From Rhipidocladum racemiflorum (lineage: Eukaryota; Streptophyta; Magnoliopsida; Poales; Poaceae): a stretch of DNA of 64,000 bases. Location: positions 10,430,501-10,494,500 of the forward strand of contig CM070578.1 in NCBI GenBank assembly GCA_036346355.1. The letters run 5' to 3'. Each line of letters begins with the position of its first letter. The first letter of the stretch is position 1. The notes under the pieces were generated by a model, which ran no database searches, had not been told where the DNA came from, and saw only the letters and a list, made by a program, of their open reading frames with translations. Position numbers and translations under genes: made by a program. Below are positions 1 to 12,300 of this stretch, piece after piece.

Positions 1-250
1 CAAAATAGAACCCCCCAGGGCCGCTCCCCTCTCCTACCCCGCCTCCCTCCCTTCCCACAGCAACAGCCGCGGGCAAAACCCTAGATCTCCTCCCCGCTAA
101 AACCCTCAAGGAAGGTAATGTTTCTTCCCCCAAGATTGGAGCTTTGGCTCTAGATCTCTCCTCGATTCGCCTTTTTCCGCCTATCCGATTAATTCGGTCG
201 CTTTATGTAGGTAATTCCGCGGTGATTAGTGCCTGCTGCCTGTGGTTCAG
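1..250 (+). promoter_or_regulatory. 5' UTR of the PTB gene with leader intron
   Basis: The window opens inside the 5' leader of the PTB gene. It is pyrimidine-rich and holds a telo-box-like AAAACCCTAG at 75-84, common in leaders of plant RNA-processing and translation genes. A likely leader intron runs from GTAATG at 115 to the AG at 249-250, just before the start codon at 260. The core promoter lies outside the window. Confidence 0.55.
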
Positions 251-259
251 TGCGGGAGG

Positions 260-3200
260 ATGGCGGAGCCGTCGAAGGTGATACACATCCGGAACGTCGG
301 GCACGAGATCGCCGAGGTGAGAAGTCGTGGTGAAAGATGGAAATCCTGAATCTTTTCCTTTTCGATTTTGTGATTTGTCTGGGATGATGTTTTTTTTTAT
401 CGAATGGCTTGGTTTCCAGTAGAAAGATTTCATCTTTTCTGGCTATTCACTCAGCGTATTGTTGTTGTTGCAGGCTGATCTGCTTCAGCTGTTGCAGCCG
501 TTCGGGACGGTCTCCAAGATCGTCATGCTGCGTGCCAAGAATCAGGTGGGTTCTTTTCTTCGTTGTTGGCCAGTGTGTGTTTTAGCCATTAAGCAGATGT
601 GATGTTGATATTGTTGTGTTGTGGTCGTTTTGGTGGTGCAGGCTCTTCTCCAGATGCAAGACATGCATGCTTCCGTGAGCGCACTGCAATACTACAGTAC
701 TGTCCAACCTAGCATAAGGTAATTTGTTTCTTGGCTGTGATGAGTTTTGGATGCGAGGGGCTACAGAAAAGTAGAGAATTGAATTAGGTTTTGCAATGTT
801 ATTTGCTACATAGTTATGGCTCATTCCGGATAATGCATGATTAATGAGATTTATGAACACCGAGAGGGTTTGGAGCTTTGGGCTTTGCATAGTGCTTTCG
901 TTATATTTGACAAACAATGATGTAGTGTGCTTATGTGTTACATTCTTGTTTACCTAAAAGATAACCATACTTCTTTCATTGACTTCTGATATCTCATTTG
1001 GTATGCGATTACTCCTTTCCACACGCGTGTTCACCCTTTTATACCATTTTAGGGGAAGGAATGTATACATGCAGTTCTCATCCCACCAAGAACTTACCAC
1101 TGACCAGAGCTCTCATGGACGGAATCCTGATCAGGTATGCACATATAATCCAGCTAATGTTAAGTCTTTTCCACTCTGAATTTCAGAATTTACTTATAAG
1201 CTTTCCAAAATGATCGGAAGTTGCCAATATCAATATATAATTCTTGAGCTATGAATTATTGTATCTTAGTGGTTGTTTTTCATAGAGCTCCTTATTTACC
1301 AATTAGTTGCATGATATGCACAGCTCAAATTTAGGTGCAGCGGCCGTAGAATGTTGACTTAATAAAAAAAAAGGTTTCGGATTTCTTATTTCGTGGTTGT
1401 GGATCAATAATCGGGACCTTAAGTTATCAAACACTCTCAACTACTTACAACTTTTGACTTGTTTGTGGCTGTAAAACATTCCACAAGGCATGCCTCGATT
1501 TGGAAAACGATGATTTAGTTTTCCTGCTCTTCTAGGGGACGATTCTTTTGCCTTTGTAGGGTTAGTCAATAAGCTCTCCAATTCCCTCCAGTTGCAGCAC
1601 CGAATTTTAGTTCTGATAAAATGATATTTGATTATTCATGGTGTGACATGTTACTATATTGGTGAAAGGTTGGAAATATGATAGTGGTATTATGCTAAAA
1701 CCAGAAAGTTGAATAACTGTTTCACCATTAAATGTAAAAATATCTAGGTGTTATTATACAAAAATGTTAAATCAAAACAGGAAGTGCAGTTAGCTATATT
1801 CGATTTCTTCCCATCAGTAATTTTAGATAGCTGAGTTAAATTGCATACTTTATCTACTCTTATTTTTAAATTGCATACTTTATCTACTCTTATTTTTCCA
1901 ACTAGATATACACATTCCTCTCTATTTATTCTTTTCTTTCTCTCTCCTCTCTTCTGCTTTGGTGCTCATTTGCTGATGGACGTCAGGAGTCAGAACCCAA
2001 CCGAATCCTCTTAGTTACTATTCACCACATGATCTATCCTATAACAGTGGAAGTTCTACATCAAGTTTTCAAAGCTTACGGATATGTGGAGAAGATTGTC
2101 ACATTTCAGAAGTCTGCTGGTCAGATTCCCCTACCTCTGTCTCTTTCTCCACACACACACGTATACTTGGTATGCATATTCTGATTCACTTTCCAGATTG
2201 CATGTGAATGGTAAGGTTTTTGTTTATCAACTTAATATTTTTAATATGCGTAGCACTAGGAAACCTTGGATACAAAATAGTAAATGTATACTGACTGTGG
2301 TAGCAACAATGTGTAGTACATAGCAATTGATTACATTAGATGCAGCATTACATAGCAATACATGAGATTGCTAGTTCAAAAATGCATTTGCTAATAATTT
2401 ATATCAACAAGATAACTAAACTATAGCAGCCTATATGCTAATATATGCTGCTTATACAGAAAAAGTGGGTATAAATTTGCTATTTTGTCCCTGGGATATA
2501 GCCTAGTGCTTCTGTTTGTGTATTTTCTGCTCTTTTCAGTTAATGGTACATATTCATTTTGTACTGGGAAAAACAAATTTGGTACCTTCAATGTTTGAAA
2601 AAGAAGATTCTTTACATTCTGCTTATTTGATGCAGGTTTTCAAGCCCTCATCCAGTATCAATCACGCCAAGAAGCTGTGGAAGCATTTGGTGCTTTACAT
2701 GTATTATTTATGGTTCCATTGATGTCCTTAAGTGTACAACTATTTATGATATGCTTTATTCTTACAAAAAAAAGTATTCCAGGGAAGGAACATATATGAT
2801 GGCTGCTGCCAGCTAGACATTCAATATTCAAAGTATGATGCATGACTAATTTTAGCTGAGGTTCATTTTTCTCGTTTGCTATTTCTGAATTTCTTCTTGT
2901 TTTCTTTTCTTGAATATCCAGCCTCAGCGAACTGCAAGTCCATTACAACAATGATCGATCTAGGTAAAATTGACTTCTCATCCCTACAACTGATATTGTT
3001 GGACAATGTGTGTGCGTGTCAGTGCGTTTTACGGTGCTGTAATGTCTTATGATATTAGCATGTAACTACAGTTAATGACTCGATCTTTCTTGTGCTGGCC
3101 TTTTTAATCATCTTCATGACATGAAAGTTACTGCTGGCAATTCCTTTTTTTTTTTGTACAGGGATTTCACAAATCCATCACTGCCTACAGAACAACGTCC

Positions 3201-5306
3201 AAGGTCCTCTCAGGTTGAGTGATTCTCTATCTTGTCATCTTCACTTGTTGCATGGACCAATTAACTCTGAAGCTAAATAGTGTATTTCTTATTTTAAAAT
3301 TATGGAAACAGCAAGGTTATCCAGATCCTGGTGGTCTCTATGCCTTCCAACAACCTGGAGGTAGCACGCTTCACTTTGGTTTGAATTAATCATTCATTTT
3401 GATCTTTGTAGAAGTGTCTGATTTAATTTCCTTTTTGGTCTACAGCTTCATATGCACAGGTTGGTGTCTTGACTGTCTTTGGATGGTGTACTTTGGTGTC
3501 ATTTTGCTCTGTTCAATTTGCAGAAAATGATTAGTTGGATATAGATTTTTACTGCTTCATTTGTATGTTGTCTAAATATCCCTGCGAGTTCTAATACGAA
3601 AGCATTTGCATTTGGTGCATACCAGATGGGAAGAGCTGCAATGATTGCAGCTGCATTTGGTGGAACTTTACCTCCCGGAGTGACTGGTACGAACGAACGG
3701 TGCACACTAATAGTCAGCAATTTGAACACTGATGTAAGTCTTCACCTGTTTTGAACCTTGTAAGACTTGTTTCTTTCCTTAAGCTTATTACCACTTAGCT
3801 TAAGCTAGTGCAAAGCATTTGGTTCTGTTGTGATTAATTTTCTAATCTTAAGCCCCCTTCAAGGGACAAGGGTTAATGAACACTTTGGTCCTTAAAGTTT
3901 CAAAAGGGCCAAAGAGGTTGCTATAACTTTGGGCCAAAGAAGAACATAATCCCAGTTGTATGCATCCTGTCCTGCTGGACAGGATCCTATATAGCTAATG
4001 GGTTTTCTTGAACAGTTAGCGAGGGTGAAAAGTCTTGTTTCCCCATGCAACCTAGAGCTTCATTGCTTGTTGCGATCAGGCCAAGGTAGCATAGTCCAGT
4101 GGGATGATCTAGATGACCAAATCAGCCCCAATTGCAACTGTTAGTGATCCAGATGACCAATCAACTGAACCTAAATCCAAGCACAGCTCTTATGTTCAGT
4201 AATCAATACACACTTCCTAGATGGCGAGTGCTTTGCGGACTCCGTCACCTTCTGAGATCAGCGGGCTTTGCATGATATGGTGGGGGATGTTGGTGAGCTG
4301 CTGTCTCTTCCACTTGGTCTAGTCACCACAAGTCATGAATCTTTAGAGCGCATGGGCAAAAGAGACCTTCACCACGCTGATTATGTGAAGAAAACCTTGC
4401 TGAATAGGGTCTGGGATAAGGTCCCCTTTGGCCCAAATTTGTAACATCAAAGATCTCTTTGTCCTTTTTGAAACGTTAGGGACCATACCAACCCTTTAGC
4501 GAAACCTCAGGGACCAAAGCTCATTAGCCCCCTCTTCAAAAAAGTACTTTATACTGGTGGACGCCAACTCATAGGGAGTTTTTCTTGAGTTTTTATAGGT
4601 CTAAAACCTTAGCATCTTCAATTGTTCACTCTTGTGTGCAGAACATCAATGAGGATAAGCTTTTCAATCTCTTTTCTTTGTATGGAAACATAGTACGAAT
4701 CAAGATACTGCGCAACAAACCAGATCATGCCCTTGTTGAAATGGCTGATGGGTTTCAGGCTGAGCTAGCTGTGCATTATCTGAAGGTACGCCATTTTTGC
4801 TTGATATTTGGGTTCTTGATTGCGTTATTTATGTATGTAATGTGATTAATGTCCTAATTGTTTGCATGTACCATTGCTTATTACATCTGGGGTGCCAATT
4901 TGCCATTGTTTCACAGGGGGCAACGCTATTTGCAAAGAAACTGGAGGTTAACTACTCAAAGTACCCCAATATAACACCTGCCCCTGACGCACACGACTAC
5001 TCAAATTCAAGCCTTAACCGGTTTAATAGCAATGTGGTCAAGAACTACCGACATTGCTGTGCTCCAACCAAGATGATCCACATTTCTGCCCTTCCACAAG
5101 ACATCCCTGAGGACACAATCCTTGCTCATGTGGCTGAACACGGTTCTGTTGTCAACACAAAGCTGTTCGAGGTGAATGGCAAGAGGCAGGCTCTCGTCAT
5201 GTTTGACACTGAAGAGGAGGCAACCGAGGCCCTTGTATCGAAACATGCCAGCTCACTGGAGGGAAACACAATCCGAATTTCATTCTCTCAGATGCAGAGT
5301 ATATAG
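260..5306 (+). CDS. PTB3: Polypyrimidine tract-binding protein homolog (PTB3-like), 14 coding exons
   Basis: RNA-binding protein with four RRM domains; the family binds pyrimidine-rich RNA and regulates alternative splicing. Exons, all with GT-AG introns and matching phases: 260-316, 474-545, 642-718, 1053-1134, 1987-2119, 2636-2700, 2783-2832, 2922-2963, 3162-3213, 3312-3360, 3446-3459 (a 14-nt microexon), 3626-3733, 4642-4785, 4917-5306. They total 1335 nt, or 444 aa, close to Arabidopsis PTB homolog 3. The N-terminus MAEPSKVIHIRNVGHEIAE is the start of RRM1; RRM3 (LIVSNLNTD, then FNLFSLYGNIVRIK) spans exons 12-13, and RRM4 (MIHISALPQD) lies in exon 14. The first ATG is used because it begins the conserved N-terminus. 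PTB genes often autoregulate by splicing, but nothing here proves that. It converges on the LIKE-COV gene. Exon ends were read by eye. Confidence 0.95.
1836..1895. repeat. 30-bp tandem duplication in PTB intron 4
   Basis: Two perfect head-to-tail copies of a 30-bp AT-rich unit that begins TTAAATTGCATAC, within the intron between exons 4 and 5. It does not touch splice sites. Confidence 0.8.
3858..4534. mobile_element. Terminal-inverted-repeat insertion in PTB intron 12
   Basis: The intron after exon 12 is the longest in the gene (908 nt). Its two ends carry related inverted sequences: GGTTAATGAACACTTTGGTC on the left, and the complement of GACCAAAGCTCATTAGCC on the right, each followed by a further shared stretch. 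Possible target duplications start CTTCAA on both sides but have diverged. No transposase is present, so it is a nonautonomous DNA element, perhaps Mutator-like. Confidence 0.5.
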
Positions 5307-6335
5307 AGACTCCTCCAGAGACAGCTGATCACCCTTTGCCAGCCGTGACCTTTGTTTAGGAAGCATTGAACTTAAATGTGAATTCTGTGCGCACTTCTCC
5401 CAGACTGATGCTTTGCGCTGTACTGTCCCGTGACACCAGAGGGTTTTACTCTTCATTTCCTTCCCATTTTTTATTTTAGGTAACCAGAGGATTTTACCTC
5501 TGGATGTCGTGCTGTTCTCTTCTGTGTTAAAAGAGCACTGTCCCACCATTAACCGTAGTGTGCTGTTCAAAATGATGCCTGTTGGTTCTGGGAGAAAAAA
5601 AAAAAACTGTTTCTGTGGGGGTTGTTTGATTCCAACTGTTCCTGCAGATAAAAAGAACTTTTATGTTTGCTTATGATTTATTAAGTTTTTTGTTTGGTAC
5701 ACCCGAACTGGGGAACAAGCGTGCCATGCTCAGGAGGGTCCTGCTTTTGACAAAACAATGTGATAACATCAAAAGAAAAGTACACCCTGTTTCGGTTGAA
5801 GTTACACTGCAATTGATCTAACATGGCCAACAAGGTTGCTCACATAGGTGTAATACTTTCAAGCACAGTATTGGTATACATTTGGTTTGTGCATGAGAAG
5901 CCGCCGGCCATTTTTTTACCACTAAGCAAACCACCCTAAGCGGTGCAGGACGATTGTCAACACTCAAGACTCACTTTCGAATTCTCGTCGGCAAGAAATG
6001 TTGCTTCATCACATTCTCTGTTCCAGTTTCTAATCTAGAAATTGCACATCAGATGTAGTGCATTCGCTCCTCTTCGGCAACTGTTGGCGGCACCTACAAA
6101 GGCTACATGCCAATATCAGTGTACATCCAAAAGAACAACTACAAGAACTTAAATGCCAGATATCAAAAATTTATTGGTAATTAGCCCTTATAATAAGTAT
6201 GAATTTTGAATCATGGGCAGGAATCAGAGATGCAAATGGACTAAAAACTGGTACACGCAGCAAGCGGCCGGGAACAAATTTCCAAGCCCTGCTTGCAGCT
6301 GCATATTTACCTGATATGCCGATGATTCTAATGCC
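5307..6335. other. Convergent intergenic region (3' UTRs of PTB and LIKE-COV)
   Basis: About 1 kb between the stop codons of two convergent genes. The first 350 bp should be PTB 3' UTR; the part near 6150-6335 should be LIKE-COV 3' UTR. I see no further gene. Confidence 0.6.
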
Positions 6336-9300
6336 TCATGCAGTTGCCATTCTGTTTAAACGGGTGCTCTGGCTCTTTTGAGGTGTTGGTCCTAGTGATG
6401 CAATCACCTCTGGCATGGTCATTCCTCCAGAAACAACTATTTCTGTAGAAAGCATAATATTAGACTTAAGAGCAAAAGCATAAGACTAGAAAAACCAGGT
6501 GATATAGGAAAAATGTTGTAACAAGCACTAACAAACTGAATGGCAGAAAAAGACCACGGGAACTCCAAGTCAACAGCGAGTTCATATTAGCTTGGTAAAA
6601 ATGCAAAAATAAATCTAACATACGGAGGATAACAATTAACAGAACATCTGAGTAAAATCCAGCAGGAAGGAACAACTTAGCAAGAGCAGCAGGTAATATT
6701 TCGAAATGCAAATAGAATTTACTTTGCATCTCAAACCCGGAGCATTAAAAAGGAATTGCTATTGTTAAGGATATATTACCTTATATAGGCTTTTCCTTTT
6801 GTACCCTCATACAACTCTATATATTCTGGCCAATTGGCTTGACATTGAAGACAACAAGTGTTATGTATAACATGGTATATTCTGGCCCATTGGCTTCACA
6901 TTGAATACAACAAGTGTTATGTATAACATGGTATATTCTGGCCCATTGGCCTCGTATTGAATATAATAAGTGATATTCATAACATTTCTTCGTCGATTCG
7001 GCTCCTTCGTCGGCTTTTCTTCATCGATTTCGGCTCCTTCGTCGGCTCAGTGTTTTAAGAGTTCGATACTATGACGACTAATTCAAGATTAGAACTATGG
7101 ATTTTCCCTATTTTAGTGTCAATCACTCCAAATGCAATGCTATTGCATACTCCTTGCATTTGTGGGGGGTTTTAAAGGATATATTAACTTATATAGGCTT
7201 TTCCTTTATATAGGTTTTCCTTATATAGGCTTTCCTTTTCTACCCACATGTAACTCTATATATTCTAGCCTATTGGCCTCATATTGAATGCAACAAGTGC
7301 TATTCATAACAGCTATTAGGAGAGATCAAATTTTCTTTCGTTTATTGTTGGGCAGTAATAGTACAGTGTATAGACCATCTTAAAACAAGACCGAAATAAC
7401 AAACCTATCCCTTCTCGAATGGACAAATTGGGCCTTATAATTTCCTCAGAATTCACCAAAAATATGTCACCAATATACAAATGATTGGTTGGCACATAGA
7501 CACTGCATAGTTCTTCATCACCTTTTTCAGTCTGCAATGCAATGATAGATTATCACCTCAGAGTTAAGAAAACATAAAGGAAGTACATCATTAGTGCGTT
7601 AAACACAGACAATTCAATGGCATGTAGATATAGGCATCACATAGTTCATCGTCTCTGTCAGTGTGAAGTCTGAAGTTCTGAACAAAACAATAGGTAACAA
7701 GAAAGGACCATATAATCAACATGGGTCTCTGTAATATCTAGACCAACGATAGCAGTTGTTAATGTAACTTGATAGATGAAAATTTGCATAATTTTGTGAC
7801 GTTGAGACCGATTGCTCCATACTTTTGGTACGCTTGGTGTGGACTTGACTCTAATGTGTAAACCCCATTTCCCCAGAAAGCTGTAAGGCTGAAGTTTAGC
7901 ACTTACACGATGTATCATGTAAAATATTTGTGAGGCATATTCGATAAGCAAACTTACTAGCTTATAAGCTAAAAGCCCAATAAGCCTGCTGATTGTTAGA
8001 ATAATCCCACATTGGTTGTGGAAAGGCAAAGGACCTAACTTATAAGTGGGGGAGTCCCTCACCTCTTAAGCTAGCTTTTGGGGTTGAGAAGGTCCTTACG
8101 ATCCAACAATTGGTATCAGAGCCCGGTTCTAACATCTTTGGCCCGATGGACACTAGGGTGTGAAGGCCTAATGGACCGTGGCCCTAAGGGACCGTCGTTG
8201 TACGGTGAAGGGGCGATGAACGGCTGAGAGATACCAATGTGTGAAGGGGGGATTGTTAGAATAGTCCCATATTGGTTGTGGAAGGGCAAAGGACCTAACT
8301 TATAAGTGGGGGAGTCCCTCACCTCTTAAGCTAGCTTTTGGGGTTGAGAAGGCCCTTACGATCCAATATTTGTTAGCATTAATCTTGACTAGTTAGTTTA
8401 TTTGGAAGTTTGCATTAGTTAGTCTGTAGTACATGTGTGTCATGTATGTGAAGTAGTAAGTGCGTGTGTTGCATGCATGCGTGAGTTAACAAATTAGCCA
8501 GGCAATTGGTGGAGTCGGCAAATGGCAAGGTTTACGCTGCATGCACAGGTAGTGGAGGCACGTCGCAGCTTGCATCGGAAGACCAGTTCATGCGCATGAG
8601 TTGTGTGAGTTTCGCACGTGTGAGTGGCTTGTGTAGGACTGAGTCGATTGTGTGTACGTGGGAGCGTATGACCCGGGCAGGTTGTTGCTGCCGTAGGCAT
8701 GTAAGCGAGGCTATTTAAGCCAAGCAATCATCTCATTTCAGTAATTGTAATAAACAGAGAAAGCGTTCGTCGCCGCAAAAGCTCTGGTGCGTGTGTGTCT
8801 GTACCGAGTTTATTTCTGTTCTAGTCTATTTGTGCTACCGCTTGGTGTTGTGTGAGTTTCCATCTTTGGGCTGGTTCCAACAATTGGTATCAGAGCCGTG
8901 TATGCCCAAGATCCTGCGCTACTACCTTGACTCCATGGCGTTGGTTCCGCACGGTGCCGGGGGAAGCAGCGGCATCTCGCTCGCGTACTCGCTGCTCTCC
9001 TCGACGAACTACACCGCGTGGGCGATCAAGGTGGAGGCCATTCATGATGCCCAGGGCCTTTGGGAGGCCGTGAGTCCGACGGAAGGCGAGGCGATGGACG
9101 CGCGGAAGGACAAGACGGCGAGGGCGCAGCTTCTCCAAGCACTACCGGAGGACATTCTTATGCAGGTCTCGCAAAAGAAGACGGCGAAAGAGCTTTGGGA
9201 CAGCCTCAAGATAAGATTCGTCGGGGTGGATCGTGTTAAGGCGGCGCGCCTGGCAACTTTGAAGGGAGAGTTCGATGCTCTCTGCATGAAGGATGGCGAG

Positions 9301-12300
9301 GTGTTGGACGACTACGCCGGCAAAATCAGTGGCATGGCAGCGAGGTATGCCAACCTCGGCGCGACACTCGACGATGCAGCTATGGTCAAGAAGCTCCTCG
9401 ACACTGTCCCAGATCGGCTCTACCCTGTCGTTGCGGGGATCAAGCAGTTCTGTGATGTTGAGAAGATGCCGTTTGAGGAGGCGCTTGGGAGGCTAAAGGC
9501 CTTCGACGAGCGTTCTCGGTGGCGCACTCAAGCCAATGAGACTCGTGATGATTAGCTCCTGCTCACGGCGGCCGAGTGGCAGGCTCGACAGAAGCAAAAG
9601 TCTATGGGCAACAAAGGTAAATGCTACAATTGCGGTATTCGTTGACATTTTGCTAGGGAATGCCTCAAGCCAAAGAAGGAAGAAGCACTCCTCGCGACGG
9701 CGGATGATGAACCGACGTTACTCTGAAGCTTGTCTAGGATGGTAAAATAAACCAAGTCAAGATTAGGGGGAAATTTGTTAGCATTAATCTTGACTAGTTA
9801 GTTTATTTGGAAGTTTGCATTAGTTAGTCTGTAGTACATGTGTGTCATGTATGTGAAGTAGTAAGTGTGTGTGTTGCATGCATGCGTGAGTTAACAAATT
9901 AGCCAGGTAATTGGTGGAGTCGACAAATGGCAAGGTTTACGCTGCATGCACAAGTAGTGGAGGCACATCGCAGCTTGCATCGGAAGACCAGTTCATGCGC
10001 ATGAGTTGCGTGAGTTTCGCACGAGTGAGTGGCTTGTGTAGGACTGAGTCGATTGTGTGTACGTGGGAGCGTATGACCCGGGCAGGTTGTTGCTGCCGTA
10101 GGCATGTAAGCGAGGCTATTTAAGCCAAGCAATCATCTTATTTCAGTAATTGTAATAAACAGAAAAAGCGTTCGTCGCCGCAAAAGCTCTGGTGCGTGTG
10201 TGTCTGTACCGAGTTTATTTCTGTTCTAGTCTATTTGTGCTACCGCTTGGTGTTGTGTGAGTTTCCATCTTTGGGCTGGTTCCAACACTGATGAGATAGG
10301 CCTTTACCAAAGCCAGCTACGTAAGACCCAATATTTAATTATTATTGGTTAATATTTACATCCTTGGGTCTAAAATGTTTTTTGACGTAAAAAATTACGA
10401 CTAATGGATGTCACTTTCCTGAAAGTAGAATTGTTCCAGTAATGAGGTAACGAGAAAAGAGCATGCAAAATAGGAAACTTATCTAGAATGATAAATCCAA
10501 GTATCACCATGTACTGGCTGAAGTAAGCCATAGCATTGGATATGTATAAACAAGTACCTGAAGAACCATAGTCGACGTTATGAATCCAAATGCATATTCA
10601 CCAACACGGGGATGGCTAATTATTGCTACTTCTTTAAACGCTGTTGTATTTTGATCTGTCAAATGAAAATTTTATTAAGAGAAAAAAATTATGGTTGAAC
10701 AAAAGGAATTCCAACAGGGTTGAAATATAAAGATTAAAACAATCAATCAACTTTCCAAACCCTATGAAAACTCAAAATGTAGTGGATAGAAACATGGTGT
10801 TGTCACATAACTCGTGTGGTCTTCTGCAAATTAAAGCAAACACAAAATGGATCATCCTAAAAACTTCATAAGCTCATGTGGATTCAGAAAGAGAACTCGT
10901 GACCTACAAATCATTTTCAACTCTTTATGAAGTACTGTATTTATAAAGTTTTACCTGATTTGGAATTTACCAGTTTTAGAGATAGAAGTCTTGCAAAGCA
11001 TTAAGGGCCATTTTTAAAAGAAATAATATAGATGTTAAATATTCTGGAGCATGCAGAATTCTTGTGTGCATGAATTACCTGGTGAAACAGCAGTGCTAAC
11101 TTGCTTTGATGCAGAATATATGTGCCTTACAAATGGCATTTTCTTTATAAACCATTCTCCCACCCAGAAGACAGTTGAACCCACCCATGAAGACACAAAT
11201 ATTCCAACAAGAAGTATAAATATCAGGGAAGTAAAAAACCCAAGGCCTGAAATAATGTCATAAGTATTAGTCGTAAACAAAATATGCATTGAAGAAATCA
11301 TTATAGTCGAGCAACAAAAAAACTTAGATGTTATATTGTTATAGCTGGATTTTGTTGCGCCATGTACTCAATGACTTCAAATACACAAATAGGATATTAG
11401 GCCTGAATAATTCATGGCTCTTGCAACATGTCTGAAATAACTTCGTTGGCTACTTATGCCCTATACAACTATATGACATAATAACAAGGTAAATATGCAT
11501 GTTAGCGTATCTCTAACACAACAAAATTACCATAACTAGCAAGTGGTAAGATAGAAGCATTTGTGCAAGAATTACCAAATATGTTGAATCCAAGTTTTGC
11601 GTACAGTGGACTGAAGAAACCATCAACAAATTGAATAAACCACCATGTGATGAAGAACGTGACAGCAACAGGGAAAAGAACTACACTGCAAACAAAAAAG
11701 AGTGGGCACACAAATAGGATATTAGGCCTGAATAATTCATGGCTCTTGCAACATGTCTGAAATAGTTCTTGCGAACCATACCATCCAGTCATAAATTTTC
11801 TTGACACCCAGCTTTGAAGAACAGCAAAGCATGCCTATTGAAGTGTACCAGGTTTAGTATGAAATAACTGCTTTGAAAACAATCTAGCACATACATGCAG
11901 AGGTATAATTCATTGGGTAAAGTGAGAAAAAAAAATAATAATAATATGACAATATGTTTCCAAGTTTGTCTTTTTGCTCAGGCGAATTTATCACTTTAGT
12001 ATATAAATGGTGTCAATGTAATTAAAGATTTACTCCCTCCGCTGATTTTTATAAGGCGCCGTTCGACTCGTCATGGTCTCCAATGTTGAACTTTGACCAT
12101 TAATTTCTTTAACAACTACAAAATCATGTTCATGTGAAAGTACTTTTAAATACAAATCTAATTGCACCACTTTTGTGAGACTAAACCTATGTATTGTTGG
12201 ACTAACTGTTGGTAAAGAAATTACAAAGTTTAACTCAAAATGCGTGGGTGCCTAATTAAAATCAACGGAGGAAGTACTAAATAATCCTTCAAGAGGGGAA

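Noticed and set aside
8494..10132. Paired 70-77 aa ORFs on both strands at 8.5 and 9.9 kb
   Set aside because: They lie wholly inside the two 512-bp LTRs and repeat because the LTRs repeat.
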